From NCBI GenBank assembly GCA_949296645.1, contig CASFPH010000001.1:74299-138298 (forward strand): 64,000 bases of DNA. The letters run 5' to 3'. A program made the translations under genes and the position numbers. The notes below the pieces were generated by a model that was given only the letters and a program-made list of their open reading frames with translations, had not been told where the DNA came from and made no database searches. Positions 54,551 through 62,374 of this stretch are shown piece after piece (within the stretch, counting starts at the first letter, position 1; every line of letters begins with the position of its first letter). The stretch comes from an uncultured Bacteroidales bacterium. Lineage in GTDB: Bacteria > Bacteroidota > Bacteroidia > Bacteroidales > UBA932.

Positions 54551-55609
54551 ATGGCAGACAACAGAATAATAAATTCAGGAAAACATATCGGTAAAGTACT
54601 GATAACAGACGACGGGAAATCTCTGCTTTCCGCGATTGAAAAGGAGACGGAAGGCAGGGAAAGGATTGTCATAACCGACAGATATGTCGCATCATATCAC
54701 AGGGACATGGCAAACATATCCGACATGACCGCGGAATCGTCGGAAGAAAAAAAGAACCTTTCTTCAATAGAGGACATCGCCTCATTCATGCTGGAACGCA
54801 ACATCGGCAGAAATGCCGTACTTGTCGGCATAGGAGGCGGAATAATCACGGACATGTGCGGCTTTGCCGCATCCATATACAAACGAGGGATAAGTTGCAT
54901 AAACATTCCAACTACACTCCTTTCCCAGGTGGATGCCTCAGTCGGAGGAAAGACCGGAGTCAATTTGCACGGATACAAGAATATTCTCGGGACCATAACG
55001 CAACCTCAGGCAACAATCATATACACAGGATTTCTTGAAACGCTCCCGTATACGGAAATAAGGTCAGGCCTCGCCGAACTCGTAAAGACCGCGCTTATAA
55101 GGTCCGAGGAATTCTACGACGAATGCCTTGAATCGTGTTCCATGGAAGGATGGTACAAAAACGCCGGCAGTATGACCGCCCTGATTGAAAAGGCATGCCT
55201 GACCAAACTTGAAATAGTCGAAAAGGATCCGTATGAAAAAGGTCTCAGACGGATACTGAATCTCGGACACACATACGGTCATGCCATTGAAAAATACAGG
55301 ATAGACCGGAAATCGGAAATTTCACACGGGGAGGCGGTCGCAGAAGGCATCATAATAGCCGCAAAAATATCCGAAAGGCTTTCCATTGCACCTAAAGGAT
55401 TTTCCGAAAGCCTTGAAAACGATTTCAGGAAACTCGACCTTCCGGTTTCAGGACTGGCCCCTCTGGACAAAATATCCGGATTCGTCTCCAACGACAAAAA
55501 AGCCGACGGCGGCAATATCAACTTCATAACGATAGCCGCACCTGGCAAAGTGGAACAGATCAGTATAAACATCAGAGAACTTGAAAGAATATGCTTGTCA
55601 CTTCAATAA
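54551..55609 (+). CDS. aroB: 3-dehydroquinate synthase
   Basis: Second step of the shikimate pathway; 352 residues, NAD and zinc dependent. VGIGGGIITDMCGFAASIYKRG (NAD loop, ~97-118), IPTTLLSQVDASVGGKTGVN (~120-139), SGLAELVKTALI with the zinc Glu, and LNLGHTYGHAIE plus HGEAVAEG with zinc His residues. All are intact. Its end overlaps the start of the aroD-aroA fusion by 19 bases. Confidence 0.95.
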   Translation: MADNRIINSGKHIGKVLITDDGKSLLSAIEKETEGRERIVITDRYVASYHRDMANISDMTAESSEEKKNLSSIEDIASFMLERNIGRNAVLVGIGGGIITDMCGFAASIYKRGISCINIPTTLLSQVDASVGGKTGVNLHGYKNILGTITQPQATIIYTGFLETLPYTEIRSGLAELVKTALIRSEEFYDECLESCSMEGWYKNAGSMTALIEKACLTKLEIVEKDPYEKGLRRILNLGHTYGHAIEKYRIDRKSEISHGEAVAEGIIIAAKISERLSIAPKGFSESLENDFRKLDLPVSGLAPLDKISGFVSNDKKADGGNINFITIAAPGKVEQISINIRELERICLSLQ

Positions 55610-57537
55610 TAAACAGGGAAGACCTCGGAATCTTCGCAGAATCGGAAGCTGTGGAATTGAGAATGGATCTTCTTTCAGAATCATACGGGTTATCAGAAAC
55701 AGCAGGAACGAAAAATGAAACGGAGAGAATACTGTCCGCAACAACCGGAAACGACGGACGGTTCACAAAACCTGTAATAGCGACATGCCGCATAAGGGAA
55801 AACGACATACAGTCAGTTGCAACAGCATCGGAAATCCTCGAAAAATGCATTACGGCAGCATGCACCTGGATAGATCTCGAAACGGAATGGCCTCATTCTG
55901 AAAGAGACATGCTTATACGGAAAGCCCATGAATCAGGAATAAAGGTCATAATCTCATACCACAATTATTCCGGCAGCGACAGTTTCGAAACATTGAAATC
56001 GATATATGACAATGCCAGGAAATGCGGTGCCGATATTGTCAAGACGGTCATCACGGCAAAATGTACGGAAGATGCGGTGAATCTTCTGCGGGCATACTCA
56101 TTCGCCGAACCCGGAACACTCGTCGCATTTGCCATGGGGGAAGCCGGACGCTTCAGCAGGCTTGCAGCACTGTCGAAAGGTTCCCCGTTCACCTATGTAT
56201 CCGCATGCGGAGGCAGAGAATCAGCGCCGGGACAATACTCAATGGAAGAAATGCGTAAACTGCTTTCTTCCGAAAACTATCCCGTAAGACTAGGCAAACA
56301 TATTTACGGGAACCGGAGGAACATTCTCATTCCTTCATCAAAAAGCGTAGCTCAGAGGGCCGTCATACTGGCAGCACTTTCCGGAAAAACGACGGTTCTG
56401 GAAAACATGACCTTGTGCAACGATATTTCCGCTGCCGTCTCCACGGCAATAAAACTGGGTGCATCGGTAAGGGAAGGAAATGAGCCTTCCACCATCATAA
56501 TCGAGTCTTCCAAAAATGAGTTATGTTCAGGAGAGACTCCTATTGAAATAGACTGCGGGGAATCCGGACTTATGACAAGGATTTCGCTTGCCATAGGCGC
56601 ATTTCTGAAAAGGGACGTGACAATATGCGGACACGGCTCCCTGTTGACACGTAAATTCGACAGCGAAATTGCAGATTTGGAAAATGCAGGCATCAAGACG
56701 GATTCGGACAACGGCAGACTGCCTGTCAAGATAAAAGGATGTCTGTCAGGGAAAAGCCATATAAAGATAAACGCTACTGATTCGTCACAGTTCGTTACCG
56801 GAATGATGATTGCCTCCTCGAAACTTGCCGGCTGCCACCTCAAGCCTGAAATCATCGGAGAGGCAAGCCGCATGTACATAAAAATAACCGAAGAATGTAT
56901 CAGGGCATCGGAAAATGAAAGGATCAGAATAGAAGGAGACTGGAGTTCTGCCGCATTCCACATTGTAGCCTCTGCAATAAATTCAAGGGAAATCACCCTG
57001 CATAATCTGCGTACATGTTCAATGCAGCCTGACAAAGCGATAATCGATATAATACGGGACTGCGGTGCGGATATAATTACAGTAAAGGAGCCGGACGGAT
57101 TCGAAACGATAACCGTAAAGCGGGATCCTGAATCGGAACTCAGGCCGTTCATATTCGATGCAGCCGATTCACCTGACCTCTTCCCTATCCTGTCCGTATT
57201 GGCCATGTTCTGTAACGGGGAAAGCAGGATAAAAGGATGGAAAAGACTCCTCAACAAGGAAAGCAACCGCCTTGAAAGCATCTGCTCCGAACTTTCCGTA
57301 CTCGGTGCCGGCATATGGACCGAGGGGGAAGAACTTGCAATACGCCCTCCGGACAAAACCGGCGCCCATGCACAGTCAGGACCTGCATTGTGCCGAAGTC
57401 ATAATGATCACCGGATTGCAATGTCAATAGCAGTAGCTGCAACTGCCCTGCAAAGGGAAGTGTTCATCGACTCCATGCAACCAGCGGACAAATCCTACCC
57501 GGGATTCTGCACTGACCTTTACGACAATAACATATAA
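55591..57537 (+). CDS. aroA: Fusion: type I 3-dehydroquinate dehydratase (AroD) + EPSP synthase (AroA)
   Basis: A single 648-residue frame. Residues 1-230 are a type I dehydroquinase: ELRMD (22-26), VIISYHNYSG with the catalytic His124, and DIVKTVI with the Schiff-base Lys151, then SAPGQYS. Residues ~233-648 are EPSP synthase: ILIPSSKSVAQRAVILAA (Lys251), DCGESGLMTRIS, ATDSSQFVTGMMIAS, EGDWSSAAFHI, DAADSPDLFPILSVLA, LLNKESNRLESI, and NDHRIAMSIAVAA. Steps 3 and 6 are joined; shikimate dehydrogenase and kinase (steps 4, 5) are not in the window. The active residues of both halves are present. Upstream aroB overlaps by 19 bases; aroC follows by 37. Confidence 0.92.
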   Translation: MLVTSIINREDLGIFAESEAVELRMDLLSESYGLSETAGTKNETERILSATTGNDGRFTKPVIATCRIRENDIQSVATASEILEKCITAACTWIDLETEWPHSERDMLIRKAHESGIKVIISYHNYSGSDSFETLKSIYDNARKCGADIVKTVITAKCTEDAVNLLRAYSFAEPGTLVAFAMGEAGRFSRLAALSKGSPFTYVSACGGRESAPGQYSMEEMRKLLSSENYPVRLGKHIYGNRRNILIPSSKSVAQRAVILAALSGKTTVLENMTLCNDISAAVSTAIKLGASVREGNEPSTIIIESSKNELCSGETPIEIDCGESGLMTRISLAIGAFLKRDVTICGHGSLLTRKFDSEIADLENAGIKTDSDNGRLPVKIKGCLSGKSHIKINATDSSQFVTGMMIASSKLAGCHLKPEIIGEASRMYIKITEECIRASENERIRIEGDWSSAAFHIVASAINSREITLHNLRTCSMQPDKAIIDIIRDCGADIITVKEPDGFETITVKRDPESELRPFIFDAADSPDLFPILSVLAMFCNGESRIKGWKRLLNKESNRLESICSELSVLGAGIWTEGEELAIRPPDKTGAHAQSGPALCRSHNDHRIAMSIAVAATALQREVFIDSMQPADKSYPGFCTDLYDNNI

Positions 57538-57574
57538 AACAAAGAAATAACTATACGCAGATAATATTATACAG

Positions 57575-58564
57575 ATGAACTCTTTCGGCAGAATTTTCAG
57601 AACGACAATTTTCGGAGAATCACATGGCAGGAACATCGGTGTTGTCATTGACGGAATCCCTGCAGGAACGGAAATAACGGAAGACATGCTTGCGACAGAT
57701 CTGGAACGCAGAAAATCGGGGGCTGCAGGAACTACACCGAGAAAAGAAAGCGACAGGCCGGTAATAGTAAGCGGAGTACTCGACAATTGCGCCACAGGGG
57801 CACCGGTTACGATTCTGTTCGAAAACCGGAACACAGCATCAAAGGACTATGACGCATTCAGAGCACTTCCAAGACCGGGGCACAGCGATTTCAGCGCTTC
57901 CGTGAAATACAATTTCTTCAATGACCTCAGGGGCGGAGGACATTTTTCAGGACGCCTTACTCTGGGGATTGTGGCAGCGGGAACCATAGCGAAAAAAATA
58001 CTTGCAGATACATGCAAGAATGTATCCATACAGGCCCGTCTTATTGCAATAGGAGGAGAAACCGATACCGGGAAATGGGATGCAATGATAGAAGACACCG
58101 TTTCTAAAGGCGACTCCCTCGGAGGGCTTGTAGAATGCAGGTGCAGCGGTCTGCCGGCAGGAATGGGAGAGCCTTTTTTCGACAGCGTAGAATCATTGGT
58201 TTCACATATAGTCTTTGCCGTTCCGGGAGTAAGGGGCATAGAATTCGGAGACGGATTCAGGGCAGCAGCAATGAAAGGAAGCGAACACAATGACAGATAT
58301 GTTGACAGTCATGGCAAAACTGCGACAAACGGCTGCGGAGGAATAAACGGAGGAATAACAAACGGCAACGAAATAGTGTTCAGGGTAGCATTCAAACCTA
58401 CAGCAAGTATAGCCGCACCACAGGAAACATACAACTTCATAGACGAAAAGATGGATACGCTCCTGATAGAGGGCAGACACGATGCATGTTTCGCACTGCG
58501 GACCCCAGTCATAATAGAATCAGCAGCAGCAATCGTGCTGACCGATCTGCTGCTGCTGAAATGA
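57575..58564 (+). CDS. aroC: Chorismate synthase
   Basis: Last step to chorismate, using reduced FMN; 329 residues, a little short for the family (usual ~350-360). Motifs TIFGESHGRNIGVVIDGIP, RRKSGAAGTTPRKESD, FRALPRPGHSDFSASVKY, GGGHFSGRLT, GGETD and NGCGGINGGITNGNEIVFRVAFKPTAS. The His residues used in catalysis are present. The end is 18 bases from the convergent TlpA-like gene. Confidence 0.95.
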   Translation: MNSFGRIFRTTIFGESHGRNIGVVIDGIPAGTEITEDMLATDLERRKSGAAGTTPRKESDRPVIVSGVLDNCATGAPVTILFENRNTASKDYDAFRALPRPGHSDFSASVKYNFFNDLRGGGHFSGRLTLGIVAAGTIAKKILADTCKNVSIQARLIAIGGETDTGKWDAMIEDTVSKGDSLGGLVECRCSGLPAGMGEPFFDSVESLVSHIVFAVPGVRGIEFGDGFRAAAMKGSEHNDRYVDSHGKTATNGCGGINGGITNGNEIVFRVAFKPTASIAAPQETYNFIDEKMDTLLIEGRHDACFALRTPVIIESAAAIVLTDLLLLK

Positions 58565-58582
58565 TATGCCTGCATCCCAAGA

Positions 58583-59653
58583 TTATTCGAATATCTTAGA
58601 CAGCTGTTCATCAAGTCCGGAATCATCGAACTTGCCTATTATGCGTCCGTCCTTGTCTATAAGATACTTCGTAGGCAGGAAGTGAACCGCATACTTTTCA
58701 CTGATATCATTGGTCTTGTCCATTATGAACTCAGGCTCATATTGCATTTTAAGCCCTCTCAGGACATGATGGAACATTCCGATGCCGTCTTTTTCGACAG
58801 CGTTCCTCCAGTCTTCCGGAGACTGGTCGTCATCAGCCACGCATACTACTTCCAGACCTGATTTGTTATACTTTTTATAAAGTTCCTTAAGATGAGGATT
58901 GCTGTGTCTGCACGGCACGCACCAGCTTGCCCAGAAATCAAGTATGACATATTTCCCTTTCAATGAAGAAAGCGAAAATTCCTTTCCGTTTATATCGACA
59001 GCACTGAAATCAGGAGCTTCCTTCCCGGGCAATACACGTTCAAGCTTATCAAGTTCTTCCTTTAATGCAACTCCGTCAGGGTATGCCTTGACATTGTCGG
59101 ACAGAGGATTATACAAATCCTTAAGCTGCTGATAATCCATACCTACGGCAATATTCATAAGGATAATCGCCGAAACTACAGATTCCGGATTGCTTTTTAT
59201 ATAATTCACAAAAATATCTTCGGATCGCTTCTCCCTATAAAGAGTATTCAGACTGTCCAAAGCAGTATTAAGCGGAGAACCTGCCAGCTTTGCCTTTGAA
59301 AAGTTTTCCTTGTCGATATTTACCGACATGTCGCATCTGTCGATCAGAAAGCGCAGATATTTGTCGTTGGTCCTGTCGTTAAGACTTCCCATATAAATAA
59401 GTATGAACTCAGGCTTATTTACTTTTCCGCTTATCGAGAAACGCCCGTTCTCAACCAGAACACTGTCTTCTACGCTGACGGAATCATCAGCATTATAGGA
59501 GAACTTGACATACTCATTGTCAGAACCGTCTATGGTCCCGTTTATGACAAAAGCATCGGGATCCGCAGAATTACAGGATACTACAAAAAGGGCCGTAAGG
59601 GCCATTACAGAAAATTTTTTCCAATTCATAAAAATATTTTTAAAATTCATCAT
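58583..59653 (-). CDS. TlpA-like thioredoxin-fold lipoprotein with DUF4369 domain
   Basis: 356 residues. Signal with lipobox LFVVSC (Cys 27 from ATG 59653; an inner ATG at 59629 would also work). Then a DUF4369-type beta domain (~30-125: FVINGTIDGSDNEYVKF, VENGRFSISGKV), helices, and a TlpA/ResA-type thioredoxin domain (~220-356) with DFWASWCVPCRHSNP, the redox Cys pair, and FLPTKYLIDKDGRIIGK (cis-Pro region). It acts as a disulfide reductase outside the cytoplasm, substrate unknown. The start overlaps the stop of the upstream thioredoxin-like gene as ATGA, so the two are translated together. Confidence 0.92.
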   Translation of the reverse strand: MMNFKNIFMNWKKFSVMALTALFVVSCNSADPDAFVINGTIDGSDNEYVKFSYNADDSVSVEDSVLVENGRFSISGKVNKPEFILIYMGSLNDRTNDKYLRFLIDRCDMSVNIDKENFSKAKLAGSPLNTALDSLNTLYREKRSEDIFVNYIKSNPESVVSAIILMNIAVGMDYQQLKDLYNPLSDNVKAYPDGVALKEELDKLERVLPGKEAPDFSAVDINGKEFSLSSLKGKYVILDFWASWCVPCRHSNPHLKELYKKYNKSGLEVVCVADDDQSPEDWRNAVEKDGIGMFHHVLRGLKMQYEPEFIMDKTNDISEKYAVHFLPTKYLIDKDGRIIGKFDDSGLDEQLSKIFE

Positions 59654-60729
59654 TTACCTGATATTTCGTCGTAAAGGCCCTGCCATATCCGCTTGTTTCT
59701 TCCCTCTGCGGATTCCAGCGCTTTTCCGACAAACTCCCTGGCTCCCTGACTGTCTTTCAAAAAGTATTTCTGTCTGTAAAGGTAGTATTGGAATGAAAAA
59801 AGGTCTGCCTGCGACAAAGTGTCGAATTTTTCGCATGCCAGATCGAAGATGACCGCTATACCCTTCTCTCTGACAGGGATTATCGCATCATACAGTATTT
59901 TCAAGGCCTTGGAAGGAGATTTTCCTATAATGTTCCCGACTTTGACATATTCATCTTCATCAACCTCATCCCCCGACAGAAGCATATATTTCAGACTGTT
60001 CTCGACTATTACATCAACAGCACTTACACACATGTCCGAATTGATTTTCCCTCCGGAGATTATACGCTTTTGACCTTCATCGCTGCAAAGGAAATCATAG
60101 AACCCGGAGTTCACCTTGTCATAATAGAAAAGTGTCATGAAATCGAGATACTCCTTTATGAACTCATCTATTCTGTCTTTTTCCACTGCTTCAACATACA
60201 GTTTTTCCAAAGCTTCCGACATATCGTGGTTGAGATCAGAAGACGAAGCGTATCTGAAGAACCCTTCCGCCGACACGGAACCGTCTCTGAAACCTTTTCT
60301 TTTACTTTCAATATAGTTTTCCGGATCCGACAGTGAAACCATTGTCGAAATAAATTCGTCTTCCACGTCTGACGCTCCGGAAACCCTCGACAGCAGTTTG
60401 CCATTTTCATCAAGGACCAGAAATGTAGGATGGCTCCCTACATTGAACATGGCTTCCACCCTGTCGTTTTCAGGATGGCCGGTAGGATAATGCAGGAAAA
60501 TATACTTTTCATTAAGGGCATTCCCCACCTTTTCGGACGGCAGATAATCCTTATCCACCTTAATGCACGGCGCTCAGCCACCCGGGCTGGTACAATCCAC
60601 CAGAACAAGTTTTCCCTGTTCCGCAGCCATTTTCAACCCCTCTTCAAGTGAACAGTCGTAAACTTTCACCTGCGCGAATGCAGCGAAGGATAGAAAAAGC
60701 GCAAATAAAACAAAAACTGTCTTTTTCAT
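59650..60729 (-). CDS. Candidate selenoprotein: periplasmic thioredoxin-like protein with UxxC motif (in-frame TGA)
   Basis: Reading from ATG 60729 (or 60735) gives a signal peptide ending FAAFAQ (20), then a thioredoxin-fold start ending KLVLVDCTSPGG (residues 40-51), then TGA at 60576-60574 (codon 52), then APCIKVDKDYLP and 300 more residues in the same frame to a TGA stop at 59652-59650. Total 359 with the TGA read as selenocysteine. Related Bacteroidetes proteins have C-G-P-C at this place; the distance from the second Cys to the conserved Pro (9 residues) is identical, so TGA replaces exactly the first redox Cys (U52-A-P-C55). A SECIS-like hairpin follows. After the domain (HPTFLVLDENGKLLSRV, cis-Pro motif ~100) comes a ~220-residue helical region. 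It follows susD by 71 bases and overlaps the TlpA-like gene by 4. Confidence 0.82.
60539..60576 (-). promoter_or_regulatory. Bacterial SECIS-like hairpin after the in-frame TGA
   Basis: On the minus strand, 14 bases after TGA (60576-60574), arms GGTGGATAA (60559-60551) and TTATCTGCC (60547-60539) pair over 9 bp (two G-U pairs) around the loop GGA. The loop begins 24 bases after the TGA; bacterial SECIS elements have a short loop with G at one of its first two positions about 16-37 bases downstream. The arms lie in coding sequence. Confidence 0.75.
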
Positions 60730-60751
60730 AAACATAAACAATATTTAACTC

Positions 60752-60783
60752 AAAAAACGGCCGCCGCTCCTGACAGCGGCCAT
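60752..60783 (-). terminator. Intrinsic terminator or attenuator between susD and the thioredoxin-like gene
   Basis: Minus strand: GGCCGC (60781-60776) and GCGGCC (60764-60759) can pair, or GCCGCT/AGCGGC within; a G then T6 follow. It may end most susCD transcripts and lower expression of the downstream redox genes. No separate promoter box is seen in the 71-base gap. Confidence 0.7.
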
Positions 60784-60800
60784 TACATATATAGTGAAAA

Positions 60801-62333
60801 TCAATATGTATTCTGCTTCAGTTCACCCCTGCCGGCAAGGATATCGCTCTCAGGGATCTGTGCGGCGATTTTTCTGTCACCAGGTTTCAAAACATACTCC
60901 TGAAGCTGGGAAGAAACATCTACCCCGGCAGAAGAATATGCATAGAACTTCTGCGTTATCGTAACATCATCTGCAGGATAGTCGTTCGCATTATATCTCC
61001 TGACATCGAAAAGCCTGTTGAACGGACCTGTTTCCCTTCTTCTCTCACGCAGTACCTTGGCTATTGCATCATCACGGTCGGAAGCCGATAAATTTACATT
61101 TCCTGACGGATCTATTCTCTTTGCCCTCAAACGGTTGACAATATTCATAGCCTCATTCCAGTCCCCTTCACGTGCCTCACATTCGGCAACCGTAAGGAGC
61201 ATTTCCGGAACAGTTATACAATACGTATAAGGATGCATTATAAACGGAACATCTATCGGTCTTCCGTTCAGATAACAGTAATTCTGTACATAAAAATACT
61301 TGAATCTGCCATCTTCCTCCTTTGGACCGTCTGCGTCGAAACACTCTATAAGGGACTCGGAAGGAAGACAGTCAGTAGTAAATCCCATCGAGAAAGCGGA
61401 ACCTGCAGTACCTATCCAGTAATTCTCAGTCCATTCATTGGTCAGGTCGTATCCGTATTCGGTAGCCGGATACTTCACTTCGAACTCTATGGTCTCTCCA
61501 CCTATCTCGATAGACCCGTTATCGACCCTGTCCGCATAACCTATGGCATTATAATCCATGATATTTTCCTCTCCGTAGAGATTCAGGGCCTCCTCGGCAT
61601 ATTTTTTTGCGTTTGCATAGTCGTTCTTCATAAGATAGAACCTGCTTGCAAGAGCATTTGCCGCAGCCTTAGTAACCCTGTATACACTTCCCTGTCCAGC
61701 CTTTGCGGTAAGGTCCACATCTATCTTGAGAGCTTCCTTTATATCCTCTTCTACAAAAGCATACGTATCCTTAAGCGATGCCCTTGCCACCGAATAATCG
61801 AATGAAGGCGACTGTGAAAGAACAAGGCCCATTTCCTCAAGATTCTCTTCACAATACGGAAGAGTATAGACATTCAGCAACTCCATGAAAGAATATGCCC
61901 TTCTGAAACAAGCTTTCGATTTAAGCCTCTGATATTCGGCCTCGGTAATATCAATCTCATCCAGTTTGCTTAATACAAGATTGGACCTGAATATGTTCTG
62001 GTACCTGTACATCCAGTGGTAGTCCTTGTTGGTACCATTCTCTTTTCTCTCCCATGTGGCAGCCTGTACGGTCTGTACATCATAAGAGCCGACACGGGCA
62101 CCTTCAAGTTCATAACTCAACGCCAGATCACCGCCCCCGAAAATCAGATTGGCTGAGATATTGTCGTTTCTCCACATTCCTGCCAGTATGGATTCCATAT
62201 CCTCATATGTACTCGGAACTATATTCGAGGACTTCGACGGCCTTACCGAAAGGAAACTCTCGCATGAATTCAATGCAGCAACGCATGATAATGCAAGCAC
62301 ATATTTTCCGATAGTCTTATATATATTTTTCAT
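60801..62333 (-). CDS. susD: RagB/SusD family nutrient-uptake lipoprotein
   Basis: 511 residues from ATG 62333 (MKNIYKTIGKYVLALSCVAALNSCESFLSV), giving a lipobox at LNSC; the frame is open to 62405, but that only lengthens the signal. TPR-like helical body: YRYQNIFRSNLVLSKLDEIDIT, KACFRRAYSFMELLNVY, MPEMLLTVAECEAREGDWNEAMNIVNRLRAKRID reduced to core VPEMLLTVAECEAREGDW, REFGPFNRLFDVRR-like RRRETGPFNRLFDVRRYN, and an ending in NQ/Y typical of SusD. It binds ligands over the SusC pore. The ligand is not inferable. Confidence 0.94.
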   Translation of the reverse strand: MKNIYKTIGKYVLALSCVAALNSCESFLSVRPSKSSNIVPSTYEDMESILAGMWRNDNISANLIFGGGDLALSYELEGARVGSYDVQTVQAATWERKENGTNKDYHWMYRYQNIFRSNLVLSKLDEIDITEAEYQRLKSKACFRRAYSFMELLNVYTLPYCEENLEEMGLVLSQSPSFDYSVARASLKDTYAFVEEDIKEALKIDVDLTAKAGQGSVYRVTKAAANALASRFYLMKNDYANAKKYAEEALNLYGEENIMDYNAIGYADRVDNGSIEIGGETIEFEVKYPATEYGYDLTNEWTENYWIGTAGSAFSMGFTTDCLPSESLIECFDADGPKEEDGRFKYFYVQNYCYLNGRPIDVPFIMHPYTYCITVPEMLLTVAECEAREGDWNEAMNIVNRLRAKRIDPSGNVNLSASDRDDAIAKVLRERRRETGPFNRLFDVRRYNANDYPADDVTITQKFYAYSSAGVDVSSQLQEYVLKPGDRKIAAQIPESDILAGRGELKQNTY

Positions 62334-62374
62334 CTTGATTACAATTTGCAGATTTATAATAAACATCTTAACGG

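Noticed and set aside
59650-60558. Separate 302-residue gene starting at GTG 60558
   Set aside because: Its frame continues upstream through only one TGA into a signal peptide and the CxxC region, so the GTG is an artefact of the TGA.
60574-60576. Pseudogene by nonsense mutation
   Set aside because: The TGA sits exactly on the redox Cys, the rest of the gene is intact, and a SECIS-like hairpin follows. It remains the main alternative if no Sec machinery exists in the genome.
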